From positions 62,001 to 126,000 of the forward strand of contig NZ_JAMTCK010000016.1 in NCBI RefSeq assembly GCF_024171785.1: 64,000 nt of DNA. Reading direction: 5' to 3'. Positions within the stretch are counted from its first letter, which is position 1; every line of letters begins with the position of its first letter. Under the pieces are notes generated by a model. That model was not told where the DNA came from and did not search any database. It was given only the letters and a program-made list of their open reading frames with translations. The DNA is from Goodfellowiella coeruleoviolacea (GTDB lineage Bacteria > Actinomycetota > Actinomycetes > Mycobacteriales > Pseudonocardiaceae). The position numbers were made by a program, and so were the translations under genes. Below are positions 1 through 8,540 of this stretch, piece by piece.

Positions 1-1028
1 ACGCCCAGCGCCGGGTTGGGTTCCGGCTCCTGGTTGAGGAAGCCCAGCGGCTTGTCCGCGCCCGCGTCCAGGGTGCGGACCACGACCGGCTTGCCGGAGA
101 ACGGCGCGAGCACCGCGGCGTAGGCGGCCTGCTGCGCGGCCACGTCGGGTTCCTCGGTCGCCGACAGGTAGCAGAACTCGGTGCGGAACAGGCCGACGCC
201 CTCCGCGCCCGCGGCGCTGGCGGCGGTGGCGTCCTCGGCGGCGCCCACGTTGGCCAGCACCTTGACCCGGTGCCCGTCGCGGGTGCTGCCGACGCCGTTC
301 CACTCCTGGCTGGCACGGGTCTCGGCGGCGCGCACCTCGACGTCGGCGCCGGCGGTCTCGACCACGCCGGTGTCCCCGTCCACCACCAGGCCGGCCGGGT
401 CGGTCGCGAGCACGCCCCGGCACGCCACCACCGCGGGAATGCCCAGGGACCGGGCCAGGATCGCGGTGTGGCTGGTCGGGCCGCCCTCCTCGGTGACCAG
501 GGCGAGCACCTTGGCCGGGTCCAGCCCGGCGGTGTCGGCCGGGGCCAGGTCCCTGGCCAGCAGCACGCTCGGCCGGGTCAGCTCGGGCACCCCGGGGGGT
601 TCGGCGCCGAGCAGCGCGGCCACCACGCGGTCGCGGACGTCGAGCACGTCCCTGGCCCGCTCGGCCAGGTACCCGCCGGCCGCGCGCAGTGCGTCGGCGA
701 AGCCGAGCGCGGCCTGGTGCACGGCGCGCGCCGCGGGCAGCGAGCTGTTGACGACCAGCTGTTCGGCCTGGCCGATCAGGGCGGGGTCGGCGGCCATGGC
801 GGCGGTGGTCTCCAGCACCGCACTGGCCTCACCGGACACGGCCTTGGCACGGTCCAGCAGCTCAGCGGCCACGGCTTCGGCCGCGGGGCGGATGCGCGCC
901 GCTTCGGCCGCCGGGTCGGCCGGCGCCGGGGTGGCCGCTGGTTCGGGCAGTGGCTCGGCGACTCGAACCACGGGGCCGGCGGCGTGGCCGGGGCTCACGC
1001 CGACGCCGGTGAGACGCGTGCTCAACAT
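1..1028 (-). CDS. ptsI: Phosphoenolpyruvate-protein phosphotransferase (PTS enzyme I), C-terminal part outside the window
   Basis: Enzyme I takes phosphate from phosphoenolpyruvate onto a histidine and passes it to HPr, the first cytoplasmic step of the sugar phosphotransferase system. The window holds about the first 342 codons of a protein that is normally 550-575 residues; the gene runs off the left edge. The phosphohistidine motif GGPTSHTAILAR is visible with the active His at residue 187 (His189 in E. coli), followed by the start of the PEP-binding barrel (VKVLANVG, GVGLFRTEF). The ATG at 1028 lies 7 bases after a TATGGT -10-like hexamer, so a leaderless transcript is likely; the purine-rich AGGAGAGG is 13 bases away and poorly placed. 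A DasR-type operator overlaps the start, suggesting control by amino-sugar phosphates. Confidence 0.95.
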   Translation of the reverse strand, partial: MLSTRLTGVGVSPGHAAGPVVRVAEPLPEPAATPAPADPAAEAARIRPAAEAVAAELLDRAKAVSGEASAVLETTAAMAADPALIGQAEQLVVNSSLPAARAVHQAALGFADALRAAGGYLAERARDVLDVRDRVVAALLGAEPPGVPELTRPSVLLARDLAPADTAGLDPAKVLALVTEEGGPTSHTAILARSLGIPAVVACRGVLATDPAGLVVDGDTGVVETAGADVEVRAAETRASQEWNGVGSTRDGHRVKVLANVGAAEDATAASAAGAEGVGLFRTEFCYLSATEEPDVAAQQAAYAAVLAPFSGKPVVVRTLDAGADKPLGFLNQEPEPNPALG

Positions 1029-1041
1029 GGTCTAGACCATA
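1026..1041. promoter_or_regulatory. DasR-type operator (dre) over the ptsI promoter and start
   Basis: The sequence contains the perfect palindrome ATGGTCTAGACCAT. Its core TGGTCTAGACCA equals the core of the DasR response element known from Streptomyces, where the GntR-family regulator DasR controls pts and chitin/GlcNAc genes. The site covers the ptsI start codon and the TATGGT -10-like hexamer, so bound protein would block transcription initiation. The match is seen; the identity of the binding protein is inferred, as no dasR gene is in the window. Confidence 0.8.
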
Positions 1042-1230
1042 CCTCTCCTGCGGGCGCCTACCCCCATGGTAGGTACCTCGGCGCGGGAGTCCACGCGGCA
1101 CAGGACCGAGCCGCTGGCGAATCCGGGAAACCACCGGGGGAATACCGGTAAATTCGAGGACACCCCCAGCGCGCGAACCCGGCGCGAGCGGTCCAGACAG
1201 AACGGGTAGCCCGTGGCCAGAGGAGTTCTC

Positions 1231-2223
1231 GTGGACAGTGCTGTGGTCGCCGCCCAGGCCACCCACCTCATCTGCGGCTACCTGCACGACGTGAGCGGCG
1301 GCCTGGTCCGCCACCAGCCGGGCAGTGCGATCGACCAGCTGTGCGCCCTGGTGGCCGGCCGGCTGGCGCGGACCCACCTGGGCGCGCACGTGTTCGCGGA
1401 ACTGGAACGCCAGCCCACCGAGCCCGGCCGGCAGGAGTTGGCGGTCCGGGCGTTGACCGACGCGGCCGGCCAGGACCCGGTGTTCGCGTCCGTGCTGTCG
1501 GCCGCCGTGCAGACCGCTGCCGCGGCGCATCCCGCGGCGCACTGGGTGGGCAGTGGCAGCCGGCTCGCCGACCAGCAGCCGGCGACACCCGTCCAGCAGC
1601 CGGCGGTACCCGTCCAGCCGGCGGTGTTCCCGCCCGCGGTGAGCCCGCTGGCGCCGGTGCCGCTCACGCCCGTCGGCGCGACCGGTGCCCCCGACTCCGG
1701 CGGCTACCCCGTCGGCGTCCACGCCGGGTACCCGCGGCCGGGCACGCTGAGCCAGCTGCCGGTGGGCTCCGGTTCCCCCGCGCCGACCCGGCGCGGCAAC
1801 GCGCTCGCCCTCGGCATCCTCGGCGCGGTCGCGGTCATCGCGGTCGGCACCGTGGTGATCAGCCAGGCCAGCGGGAACGACCAGGCCACCAGCAGACCGG
1901 GCGCGGCCGGCGCGCTGGCCACGGCCAAGGACTTCCTGCACGCCAACCTCAACGACGACGCGCCCCGGCTGTGCGAGCTGCTCAGCGCGGACGCGCTCGC
2001 CGAGATCGAACAGCAGGGCGACTGCGTGGAGGTGCTGACCGACATGTCCGTGCGGCTGCCCCCGGACATCCTGGACGAGGCCGCCAGGGAGATCGACCGG
2101 CTGACCGAGGACCAGGTGGAGATGCGCGGCGAGGACTCGGCCGCGGTGCCCTACCGGTCCACCGAGTTGAGCCTGGTCCGCGAGGCGGACGGCTGGCGGG
2201 TGTCGGGCGGCCTGGGCTTCTGA
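1231..2223 (+). CDS. Membrane-anchored protein of unknown function with NTF2-like C-terminal domain
   Basis: I do not recognise a named family for the whole 330-residue protein. Residues 1-100 form an Ala/Leu-rich helical region, about 110-185 are Pro/Val/Ala-rich and disordered, 191-211 are a single membrane helix (ALALGILGAVAVIAVGTVVI), and the last 100 residues resemble the small cone-shaped domains seen after one membrane anchor in many actinobacterial proteins (DUF4878 / Mce-associated type). The C-terminal domain is probably outside the cell. GTG at 1231 is preferred over GTG at 1213 because AGGAG at 1221-1225 lies 5 bases before it. The gene faces away from ptsI and converges on rbsD. 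Confidence 0.7.
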   Translation: MDSAVVAAQATHLICGYLHDVSGGLVRHQPGSAIDQLCALVAGRLARTHLGAHVFAELERQPTEPGRQELAVRALTDAAGQDPVFASVLSAAVQTAAAAHPAAHWVGSGSRLADQQPATPVQQPAVPVQPAVFPPAVSPLAPVPLTPVGATGAPDSGGYPVGVHAGYPRPGTLSQLPVGSGSPAPTRRGNALALGILGAVAVIAVGTVVISQASGNDQATSRPGAAGALATAKDFLHANLNDDAPRLCELLSADALAEIEQQGDCVEVLTDMSVRLPPDILDEAAREIDRLTEDQVEMRGEDSAAVPYRSTELSLVREADGWRVSGGLGF

Positions 2224-2259
2224 CCTGACCGGTGCTGGCCGCCCGCGCCCGGTCCGCGT

Positions 2260-2289
2260 TCTGGCCAGGGGACCCGGTCCCTGGCCAGA
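2260..2289. terminator. Bidirectional hairpin between convergent genes
   Basis: TCTGGCCAGGG at 2260-2270 pairs perfectly with CCCTGGCCAGA at 2279-2289 around an 8-base loop. It sits between the end of the membrane protein gene and the end of rbsD. There is no T tract, as is common for actinobacterial terminators. Confidence 0.6.
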
Positions 2290-2327
2290 CACCGCGGTTT
2301 CCCACCGGGGTGCGCCCGCGCGGGCGG

Positions 2328-2717
2328 CTAGAACGGCACGCCGCAGCGCAGCAGCACGTTGGCGTACGGCGTGGCCTCGCCGGTGCGCACCACCAGCTTC
2401 GCCCCGGCCACCAGGCGTTTGAACTCCTCGTGCGACACCCGGCGGGCACCGGGCACTCGTTCGTCGAACAGCGCGGCGCAGGCCGGGTTGGCCGTGTCCA
2501 CCTCGGTGGCCACGGTCGCCGCCTCCACCACGATCTCCCCCAGCAGTCCGTCCAGCACCTGCGCCAGGCTGGGCACGCCGAACGAGAACGCCAGGTCGAT
2601 CACGTCAGGGCCGGGCGGAACCGGTAACCCGCAGTCGGCGACCACCACGCCGTCGGTGTGCCCGAGCCGGGCCAGCGCACCGGACAGGCCGGAGTGCAGG
2701 ATGCCGCGCGCCTTCAC
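2328..2717 (-). CDS. rbsD: D-ribose pyranase
   Basis: RbsD interconverts the pyranose and furanose forms of D-ribose so that ribokinase receives its substrate. The 129-residue product has the family's normal length (about 131-139). It starts MKARGILHSGL, contains the HTDGVVVADCGLPVP segment near the active-site His, and ends in the conserved GEATPYANVLLRCGVPF. GTG start at 2717 overlaps the rbsK stop by GTGA, so translation is coupled. It is the last gene of the leftward ribose operon. Confidence 0.93.
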   Translation of the reverse strand: MKARGILHSGLSGALARLGHTDGVVVADCGLPVPPGPDVIDLAFSFGVPSLAQVLDGLLGEIVVEAATVATEVDTANPACAALFDERVPGARRVSHEEFKRLVAGAKLVVRTGEATPYANVLLRCGVPF

Positions 2718-3667
2718 CCGTCCACCTCCTCGGCGGTGGGGTAGGACGGCTGCGCGCCACTGCGGGTCACCGAGATGGCCGCGACCCTGGCCGCGTACTC
2801 GGCGGCCGGAACCAGGTCGTCGCCCTCGCCCAGTCGGGTGGCCAGCGCGCCGGCGAACGCGTCACCGGCCCCGGTGGTGTCCACCGCGTGGACGGTGGGC
2901 GCGGCGATCTGGTGCACGCCCTGTGGCGTGGCCACCACCGCGCCCCGGGCGCCGAGGGTGACCACGACCGAGCGCGGGCCCAGCGCCAGCAGCCGCCGGG
3001 CCAGGTCGGCGCCATCCACCTCGGCGCCATCCACCTCAGCGCCGTCCTCAGCGCCGTTGACCTCAGCGGTCGGCTCACCCAGCAGCCAGGCCGCCTCGTG
3101 CTCGTTGACCACCAGCGGATCCAGCTGGGCCAGGGTCTCCGACGACAGCTGGGCCACCGGGGACAGGTTGAGCAGCGGCCGGACCCCGGCCCGCGCCGCC
3201 ACCGCCACCGCGTGCTCCACAGTGGACAGTGGCGTCTCCAGGGAGCACACCAGCACCGCGGCCGAGCGCAGCGCGGCCGAGGACGCGTCCACGTCGGCCG
3301 GGCTGACATCGGAGTTGGCGCCCGGCGCGACCACGATGGAGTTCTCCCCGTCCGGGGTCACCGTGATGTAGGCGATCCCGGTCGGGCGGGCCGAGGTGCG
3401 CAGCAGATCCGTGCGCACCCCGGCCGATTCCAGCGACGTCCGCAGCACCGAGCCGTAGCCGTCCTCACCGACCGCGCCGAGCAGGGCGACGCGCGCCCCC
3501 AGCTTGCCGGCGGCGACCGCGGTGTTGGCGCCCTTGCCGCCGGGCATCACCACGGTGTCGCCACCGAGCACGGTCTCCCCGCCAGCCGGTCTGCGCTCCA
3601 CCGCGACCACGAGGTCCGCGTTGGCCGAACCGAGCACGAGGACGGTCAGCTCACTGCCTGTTGTCAC
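2714..3667 (-). CDS. rbsK: Ribokinase
   Basis: PfkB-family sugar kinase that converts ribose to ribose-5-phosphate with ATP. Both family signatures are visible: the N-terminal GGKGANTAVAAGKLG and the C-terminal DTTGAGDAFAGALATRLG, which carries the catalytic Asp and the anion hole. Length is 317 residues, slightly above the usual 305. The excess is a short repetitive acidic stretch around residues 195-215 (GAED/GAEVD units) that looks like a local repeat expansion in a surface loop. The GTG start at 3667 overlaps the rbsB stop (GTGA), and the stop overlaps rbsD in the same way. Confidence 0.93.
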   Translation of the reverse strand: MTTGSELTVLVLGSANADLVVAVERRPAGGETVLGGDTVVMPGGKGANTAVAAGKLGARVALLGAVGEDGYGSVLRTSLESAGVRTDLLRTSARPTGIAYITVTPDGENSIVVAPGANSDVSPADVDASSAALRSAAVLVCSLETPLSTVEHAVAVAARAGVRPLLNLSPVAQLSSETLAQLDPLVVNEHEAAWLLGEPTAEVNGAEDGAEVDGAEVDGADLARRLLALGPRSVVVTLGARGAVVATPQGVHQIAAPTVHAVDTTGAGDAFAGALATRLGEGDDLVPAAEYAARVAAISVTRSGAQPSYPTAEEVDG

Positions 3668-4605
3668 TTGAACTCCGCGACGTTCTCCTTGGTCACGACC
3701 TTCACTTCCACGTCGATGACCTGCTGGACCTGTTCGCCCTTGGCGGCCTTGACGGCCTGTTCCACGGCCTTCTTGCCCATCTCCTTGGGCTGCTGGGCGA
3801 TGGTGGCGGCCATCTTCCCCTGCTCGACCGCGGTCAGGCCCTCCGGGGTGGCGTCGAAGCCGACCACCATGACGTCCTTGCCGGCCCGGTCGCCGAGCGC
3901 CTGGATCGCGCCGAGCGCCATCTCGTCGTTCTCGGCGAACACGCCCTTCAGGTCGGGGTGGGCCTGCAGCAGGTTGGTCATCACGTCCAGGCCCCTGGCC
4001 CGGTTGAAGTCGGCCGACTGCTTGTCGATGACGTTGATGTTGCCGGCGATGTTCAGCCCCTGGGCGAAGCCCTCACCGCGGTCCTTGCTGGCCGACGCGC
4101 CGACCGTGCCCTGCAGCTGCACCACGCCGCCGCTGGTGACCTTGCCCAGCTGCACCGCGGCCAGGCTGCCGCCGTCCACGTTGTCCGAGGCGACCTCCGA
4201 GGCCACCTTGGCGTTGTTGATCACGCGGTCCACGCTGACCACCGGGATGCTGGCGGTCTCCGCGGCCTTGGCCGCGGGCGTGGCCTGGTCGGAGTCGACC
4301 GGGTTGATGATGATGGCGTTGACGTTCTGGGTGGTGAACGTCTGCACCTGGTTGACCTGGTTGGTGGCGTCGTCCCTGGCGTCCTGCACGTTCAGCGTGA
4401 CGCCCATGGCCTTGGCCTGCTCCTCGGCGCCCTCCTTGAGCTGCACGAAGAACGGGTTGTCCAGAGTGGACAGGGCAAGGCCGATGGTGAGGCCGCCACT
4501 GCTGCTGCCGCCGCCGTCACCCGAGCCGGCCGAGCCGCACGCCGCGGCCAGGGCCAGGGTTGTCGCGGACAGCGCGGCGAACGCGGCTCTGCGGTTGAGC
4601 TTCAT
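3664..4605 (-). CDS. rbsB: Ribose ABC transporter, substrate-binding lipoprotein
   Basis: A 313-residue periplasmic-binding-protein-like lipoprotein. It has a basic N-terminus, a hydrophobic stretch and the lipobox LAAAC with Cys23, then a Gly/Ser linker. The mature part is a type 1 sugar-binding fold (IGLALSTLDNPFFVQLKEG, INPVDSDQATPAAKAAE, ENDEMALGAIQALGD, VVGFDATPEGLTAV), typical of RbsB. It captures ribose outside the membrane for RbsC/RbsA. It lies between rbsC (59 bases upstream) and rbsK (4-base overlap). Substrate identity rests on the whole operon rather than on this protein alone. Confidence 0.92.
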   Translation of the reverse strand: MKLNRRAAFAALSATTLALAAACGSAGSGDGGGSSSGGLTIGLALSTLDNPFFVQLKEGAEEQAKAMGVTLNVQDARDDATNQVNQVQTFTTQNVNAIIINPVDSDQATPAAKAAETASIPVVSVDRVINNAKVASEVASDNVDGGSLAAVQLGKVTSGGVVQLQGTVGASASKDRGEGFAQGLNIAGNINVIDKQSADFNRARGLDVMTNLLQAHPDLKGVFAENDEMALGAIQALGDRAGKDVMVVGFDATPEGLTAVEQGKMAATIAQQPKEMGKKAVEQAVKAAKGEQVQQVIDVEVKVVTKENVAEFK

Positions 4606-4664
4606 CTCGCGGGGTTTCCTTCCTCAGGGATGGGGTGTGGGGATGGGGATGGAGGAAAGGTTCT

Positions 4665-5642
4665 TCAGCGACCGCGTCGCCGAAGCGTGTCCAGCAGGAC
4701 GGCCAGCGCGATCACCACGCCGATCACCACCTGCTGCCAGAACGGGGACACCCCGAGCAGGTTCAGGCCGTTGCGCAGCACGGCCAGCACCAGCGCGCCG
4801 ATCAGGGTGCCCGAGGCCCGGCCGACACCGCCGGACAGCGACGCCCCGCCGATCACCACCGCGGCGATGGCGTCCAGCTCGTAGCCGTTGGCCGCCTGCG
4901 GCCCGGCCGAGGACAGCCGGCCGGCCAGCAGCATGCCGGCGACCGCGGCGAACAACCCGGACAGCGCGTAGATCGCCAGCTGCTGCCCGCGCACGTTGAT
5001 CCCGGACAGCCGGGCCGCCTCCTCGTTGCCGCCGATCGCGTACATGGCGCGACCGGTGTAGGTGCGGTTGAGCACCACCGAGGCGATGACGAAGAACAGC
5101 AGCATCACCAGCAGCGGCACCGGCAGGTACGGGCCGAGGTTGGCGCCGAGCGCGCTGATCACGTCCGGGGTGGCCACCGGCGAGCCCTGCGAGACGACCA
5201 GGGTGAGTCCGCGCGCGATGCTGAGCATGGCCAGCGTCGCGATGAACGCCGGCAGCCTGCCGAAGCTCACCAGCAGCCCGTTGACCAGGCCGGCGGCCGC
5301 GCCGGTGGCCAGGCCGAGCAGGAGCGCCACCACACCGGGCAGCCCGGCCGTGGTGGCCAGCCACGCCCCGACCATGCCGGACAGCGCGGCCACGCTGCCC
5401 ACCGACAGGTCGATGCCGCCGGCCACGATCACGAACGTCACGCCGAAGGCCAACACCGCGACCACCGCGGCCTGCACACCGACGTTGAGCAGGTTGCGGG
5501 TGGACAGGAAACTCGGCGAGAGGATGGACAGGGCGACGGCCAGGACCACCAGCCCGGCGAGCGCGCCGTTGTTGGACAGGAACCGGCCCAGGGCGAACCC
5601 GGGGCCCCGGCTGGTCCGGGTCGAAGTCGCGGGGGAGGTCAT
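4665..5642 (-). CDS. rbsC: Ribose ABC transporter permease
   Basis: A 325-residue polytopic permease of the BPD_transp_2 (RbsC/AraH) family, with about nine to ten hydrophobic segments. The family motif GVTFVIVAGGIDLSVGSVAAL and the cytoplasmic coupling segment NEEAARLSGINV that contacts the ATPase are present. The protein ends shortly after the last helix with TLRRRGR. ATG at 5642 has GGAG 8 bases upstream. A 125-base gap separates it from rbsA, larger than elsewhere in the operon. Confidence 0.93.
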   Translation of the reverse strand: MTSPATSTRTSRGPGFALGRFLSNNGALAGLVVLAVALSILSPSFLSTRNLLNVGVQAAVVAVLAFGVTFVIVAGGIDLSVGSVAALSGMVGAWLATTAGLPGVVALLLGLATGAAAGLVNGLLVSFGRLPAFIATLAMLSIARGLTLVVSQGSPVATPDVISALGANLGPYLPVPLLVMLLFFVIASVVLNRTYTGRAMYAIGGNEEAARLSGINVRGQQLAIYALSGLFAAVAGMLLAGRLSSAGPQAANGYELDAIAAVVIGGASLSGGVGRASGTLIGALVLAVLRNGLNLLGVSPFWQQVVIGVVIALAVLLDTLRRRGR

Positions 5643-5767
5643 GGCTGAATCTCCATTGGTGCTCTCACGGGGTGTCCGGTCGGGCGTGCGGCGCCACCAC
5701 CGGACGGCACGCGGATGTGATCGGGCGGGTGATCGGTCGGCCAGCGCCCCTGGTGGGGCTGCCCGGC

Positions 5768-7363
5768 TCAGTCACCCGCCGCCTGTTGCTGGGGTTGCTC
5801 TCGCTCGGCTGCCTGCTGCTGGGGTTCCTGCACGGCAAGGGCCATCACCTGGTCCTGGGTCAGCCCCTCGGTGGACAGCTCACCGGCCACCCGGCCGTGC
5901 GCCATCACCACCACCCGGTCGCTCATCCCGATCACCTCGGGCAGGTCACTGGACACCAGCAGCACACCCCGGCCGCTGGCGGTCATCCGGTTGACCAGCT
6001 CGTAGATCTCGACCTTGGCGCCGACGTCGACCCCGCGGGTGGGCTCGTCGAGCACCAGCACCTTGGGGTCGGCCAGCAGCCACTTGCCGATGACCAGCTT
6101 CTGCTGGTTGCCGCCGGACAGCTCGCGCACGGTCTGGTTGAGCCCGGAGGTCTTCACCCGCAGCGCGGCGGCCATCTCCTCGGCCCGCCGCCGCTGCCCG
6201 GCCCGGTCCACGAACCCGGCCCTGGTGGCCGCGCGCATGGTCACCAGCCCGAGGTTCTCCCCCACGCTGGAGGACAGCACCAGCCCCTGCCCCTTGCGGT
6301 CCTCCGGCACCAGGCCCAGGCCGGCGCGCATGGCGGCCCGCACGTCCCCACCCGGCAGGCGCTCGCCGGCCACGGTGACCGTGCCCGAGTCGTAGTGGTC
6401 CACGCCGAACGCGGCCCGCACCACCTCGGTGCGCCCCGCCCCGACCAGCCCGGCGATCCCCACCACCTCGCCGGCCCGCACCCGCAGGGACACGTCGCTG
6501 AACACGCCCTTGCGGGTCAGCCCGTCAATGCTGAGCAGCACCTCGCCCGGCTCCCCCGCCCTGCGCGGGTACTGGTCCTCGATGGCGCGGCCGACCATCA
6601 GCTCGATCATGGCCTCGACGCTGGAGCCGGCCGGCAGCACACCCACGCTGCGGCCGTCCCGCAGCACGGTGATCCGGTCGGCGATGCGGCGGATCTCCTC
6701 CAGGTGGTGGGTGATGAACACCAGGCCGACGCCCTGGTCGCGCAGCTCACCCATGATCGTCAGCAGCCGCTCGGTCTCGGTGTCGGTGAGCACCGCGGTC
6801 GGCTCGTCCAGCACCAGCACCCTGGCGTTCAGGTCCAGTGCCCTGGCGATCTCCACCATCTGCTGCTGGGCGATGCCCAACTGCTTGACCGGGGTGGCCG
6901 GGTCCACGCGCAGGCCCACCCGCTCCAGCAGGGCCACCGAGTCCCGGCGCACCCTGGCCTTGTCCACCAGCCCGAACCGGCGCGGCTGCCGGCCAAGGAA
7001 CAGGTTCTCGGCCACGGTCAGCTCGGGCACCAGGGTGAGTTCCTGGTAGATCACGGCGATGCCGAGCGCGCGGGCGTGCTGCGGCGAGGTGATGCGCACC
7101 GGCTTGCCGTCGACGTGCACCGTGCCCCGGTCCGGGTTGTGCACCCCGGCGAGCACCTTGACCAGCGTGGACTTGCCCGCGCCGTTCTCCCCGAGCAGCA
7201 CGTGCACCTCGCCGGCGCGCACCTGGAAGTCCACGCCGTCCAGGGCCAGCGCCCCGGTGAACCGCTTGGTGATGCCCTCGACGCGCAGCAGTTCCCCGGC
7301 CGCCTGGCCGGCACCCGCGTCTCCACCTGGCCCGCGCCGCTGCTCGGCTGGCAGTTCGGTCAT
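5768..7363 (-). CDS. rbsA: Ribose ABC transporter, double ATP-binding subunit
   Basis: A 531-residue sugar ATPase with two fused nucleotide-binding domains. The first has the canonical Walker A GENGAGKST (residues 58-66) and DEPTAVLTDTETE. The second has the degenerate Walker A GLVGAGRTE normal for this family, plus the signature LSGGNQQK and DEPTRGVDVGAK. It energises ribose uptake with two RbsC subunits. The tail is Gln/Glu/Pro-rich and low complexity. ATG at 7363 is preferred: it forms an ATGA overlap with the rbsR stop, and an upstream ATG at 7387 would place the purine-rich GGAGAAGGAG inside the coding region. Confidence 0.93.
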   Translation of the reverse strand: MTELPAEQRRGPGGDAGAGQAAGELLRVEGITKRFTGALALDGVDFQVRAGEVHVLLGENGAGKSTLVKVLAGVHNPDRGTVHVDGKPVRITSPQHARALGIAVIYQELTLVPELTVAENLFLGRQPRRFGLVDKARVRRDSVALLERVGLRVDPATPVKQLGIAQQQMVEIARALDLNARVLVLDEPTAVLTDTETERLLTIMGELRDQGVGLVFITHHLEEIRRIADRITVLRDGRSVGVLPAGSSVEAMIELMVGRAIEDQYPRRAGEPGEVLLSIDGLTRKGVFSDVSLRVRAGEVVGIAGLVGAGRTEVVRAAFGVDHYDSGTVTVAGERLPGGDVRAAMRAGLGLVPEDRKGQGLVLSSSVGENLGLVTMRAATRAGFVDRAGQRRRAEEMAAALRVKTSGLNQTVRELSGGNQQKLVIGKWLLADPKVLVLDEPTRGVDVGAKVEIYELVNRMTASGRGVLLVSSDLPEVIGMSDRVVVMAHGRVAGELSTEGLTQDQVMALAVQEPQQQAAEREQPQQQAAGD

Positions 7364-8364
7364 GGCCGTGGCACTCCTTCTCCACACGACCCTCGGGCGA
7401 TCAGCCGAGCGGTCAGCCGGACGTCGGTTGGCTGCTCGCCGCTGATCAGCGCGAGCAGGCTGCGCACCGCGGCGCTGCCCATCTCCACGGTGGGCTGGGC
7501 GATCACGGTGATGGGCTGGTCGAGCAGGGGGAACCAGAGCTGGTCGTCGTACACGGCCAGGCCCACGTCACCGGGCACCGACAGGTTGGCGCGGCGCAGT
7601 TCCTCCAGCGCGCCGAGGCCCATCAGGTTGTCCATGGCGACCAGCACCGTGGGCGGCTCGGGCAGGGCCAGCAGGGCCGCGGCCGCGGCCGCACCACTGG
7701 CCCGCCGGAAGTCCCCGTGCCGGACGTGGTCGTCGGCCAGCGGCTGGCCGAGCGCGGCGAGCGCGGCCGCGAAGGCGTGCAGCCGCTCCCGACCGGTGCT
7801 GGTGTCCTCGGGCCCGGCGATCACGCCGATCCGCCGGTGGCCCACCGCCACCAGCCGGCCGGCGAGTTCGCGCAGCGCGTCCGAGCCGTCCGCGCGCACC
7901 ACCGGCACGGTGGCGCCGGTGACCGTGCGGTCCAGCAGCACCAGTGGGACGCCGCGCTGGGCGACCTCGGCCACCCAGCTGCCGTCGTCGGTGGCCGGGC
8001 AGACCAGCAGGCCGTCCACCTGGCGGTCCAGCAGCGTGCGCACGTAGGTGGCCTGCTGCTCGTCGTTCTCGTCGGCGTTGCCGAAGACCACGCAGTAGCC
8101 GTGGGCCCTGGCCTCGTCCTCCACCGCGCGCGCGATCTCGGCGAAGAACGGGTTGAGCAGGTCGCTGACCACGAGGCCGAGCGTCTTGGTGCGGTGCATC
8201 CGCAGCGACCTGGCCAGCGCGTTGGGGCGGTAGCCGAGTTCGTCCACGGCGGCGAGCACCCGGTCCCGGGTCTCCGGCGTGGGAGCGGTGTGCCCGTTGA
8301 GCACCCGCGAGACCGTCGCCGTGGAGACACCGGCGCGCAGCGCAACGTCCTTCATCGTCGCCAT
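7360..8364 (-). CDS. rbsR: LacI-family regulator of the ribose operon
   Basis: A 334-residue LacI/GalR repressor. It has an N-terminal helix-turn-helix and hinge (MATMKDVALRAGVSTATVSRVLNG, then YRPNALARSLR) followed by a ribose-binding-protein-like sensor domain that ends in RLIARGS. The start at 8364 has GGAGG 8 bases upstream. It is first in the operon and overlaps rbsA by ATGA, so regulator and transporter are translated together. It most likely represses its own operon through the two half-conserved CG-centred sites just upstream, with ribose as inducer. The ligand is inferred from the operon. Confidence 0.9.
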   Translation of the reverse strand: MATMKDVALRAGVSTATVSRVLNGHTAPTPETRDRVLAAVDELGYRPNALARSLRMHRTKTLGLVVSDLLNPFFAEIARAVEDEARAHGYCVVFGNADENDEQQATYVRTLLDRQVDGLLVCPATDDGSWVAEVAQRGVPLVLLDRTVTGATVPVVRADGSDALRELAGRLVAVGHRRIGVIAGPEDTSTGRERLHAFAAALAALGQPLADDHVRHGDFRRASGAAAAAALLALPEPPTVLVAMDNLMGLGALEELRRANLSVPGDVGLAVYDDQLWFPLLDQPITVIAQPTVEMGSAAVRSLLALISGEQPTDVRLTARLIARGSCGEGVPRP

Positions 8365-8405
8365 GCGCGGCCCCTCCTTGGACAACCCTGACAACCTGCG
8401 GCTCT

Positions 8406-8448
8406 GTGAACGATTAAACAGCTTGGTGGCGGCTAGTTAATCGAATAC
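8406..8448. promoter_or_regulatory. Candidate paired RbsR operators upstream of rbsR
   Basis: Two LacI-type sites centred on CG are seen: GTGAACGATTAAAC (8406-8419) and GTTAATCGAATAC (8436-8448). Each has one good half (ATTAAAC or GTTAAT) and one degenerate half. Their centres are 31 bp apart, three helical turns, which would allow two repressor dimers on one face. A third similar core, TTAATCGAC, lies at 8666-8673. Confidence 0.5.
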
Positions 8449-8540
8449 ACAGGGGGAGAAGTCAAGTAGCTCCGCACACAGTGCGACCGGATGAACACCA
8501 CAGTGCGGTAGCATTGCCACCGTTGGGTGAGGAGTGTTAG

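Noticed and set aside
862-2292. Long leftward reading frame covering ptsI promoter and the neighbouring gene
   Set aside because: It is an antisense frame with Arg/His/Gly-rich composition. The real genes are ptsI from 1028 and the membrane protein from 1231.
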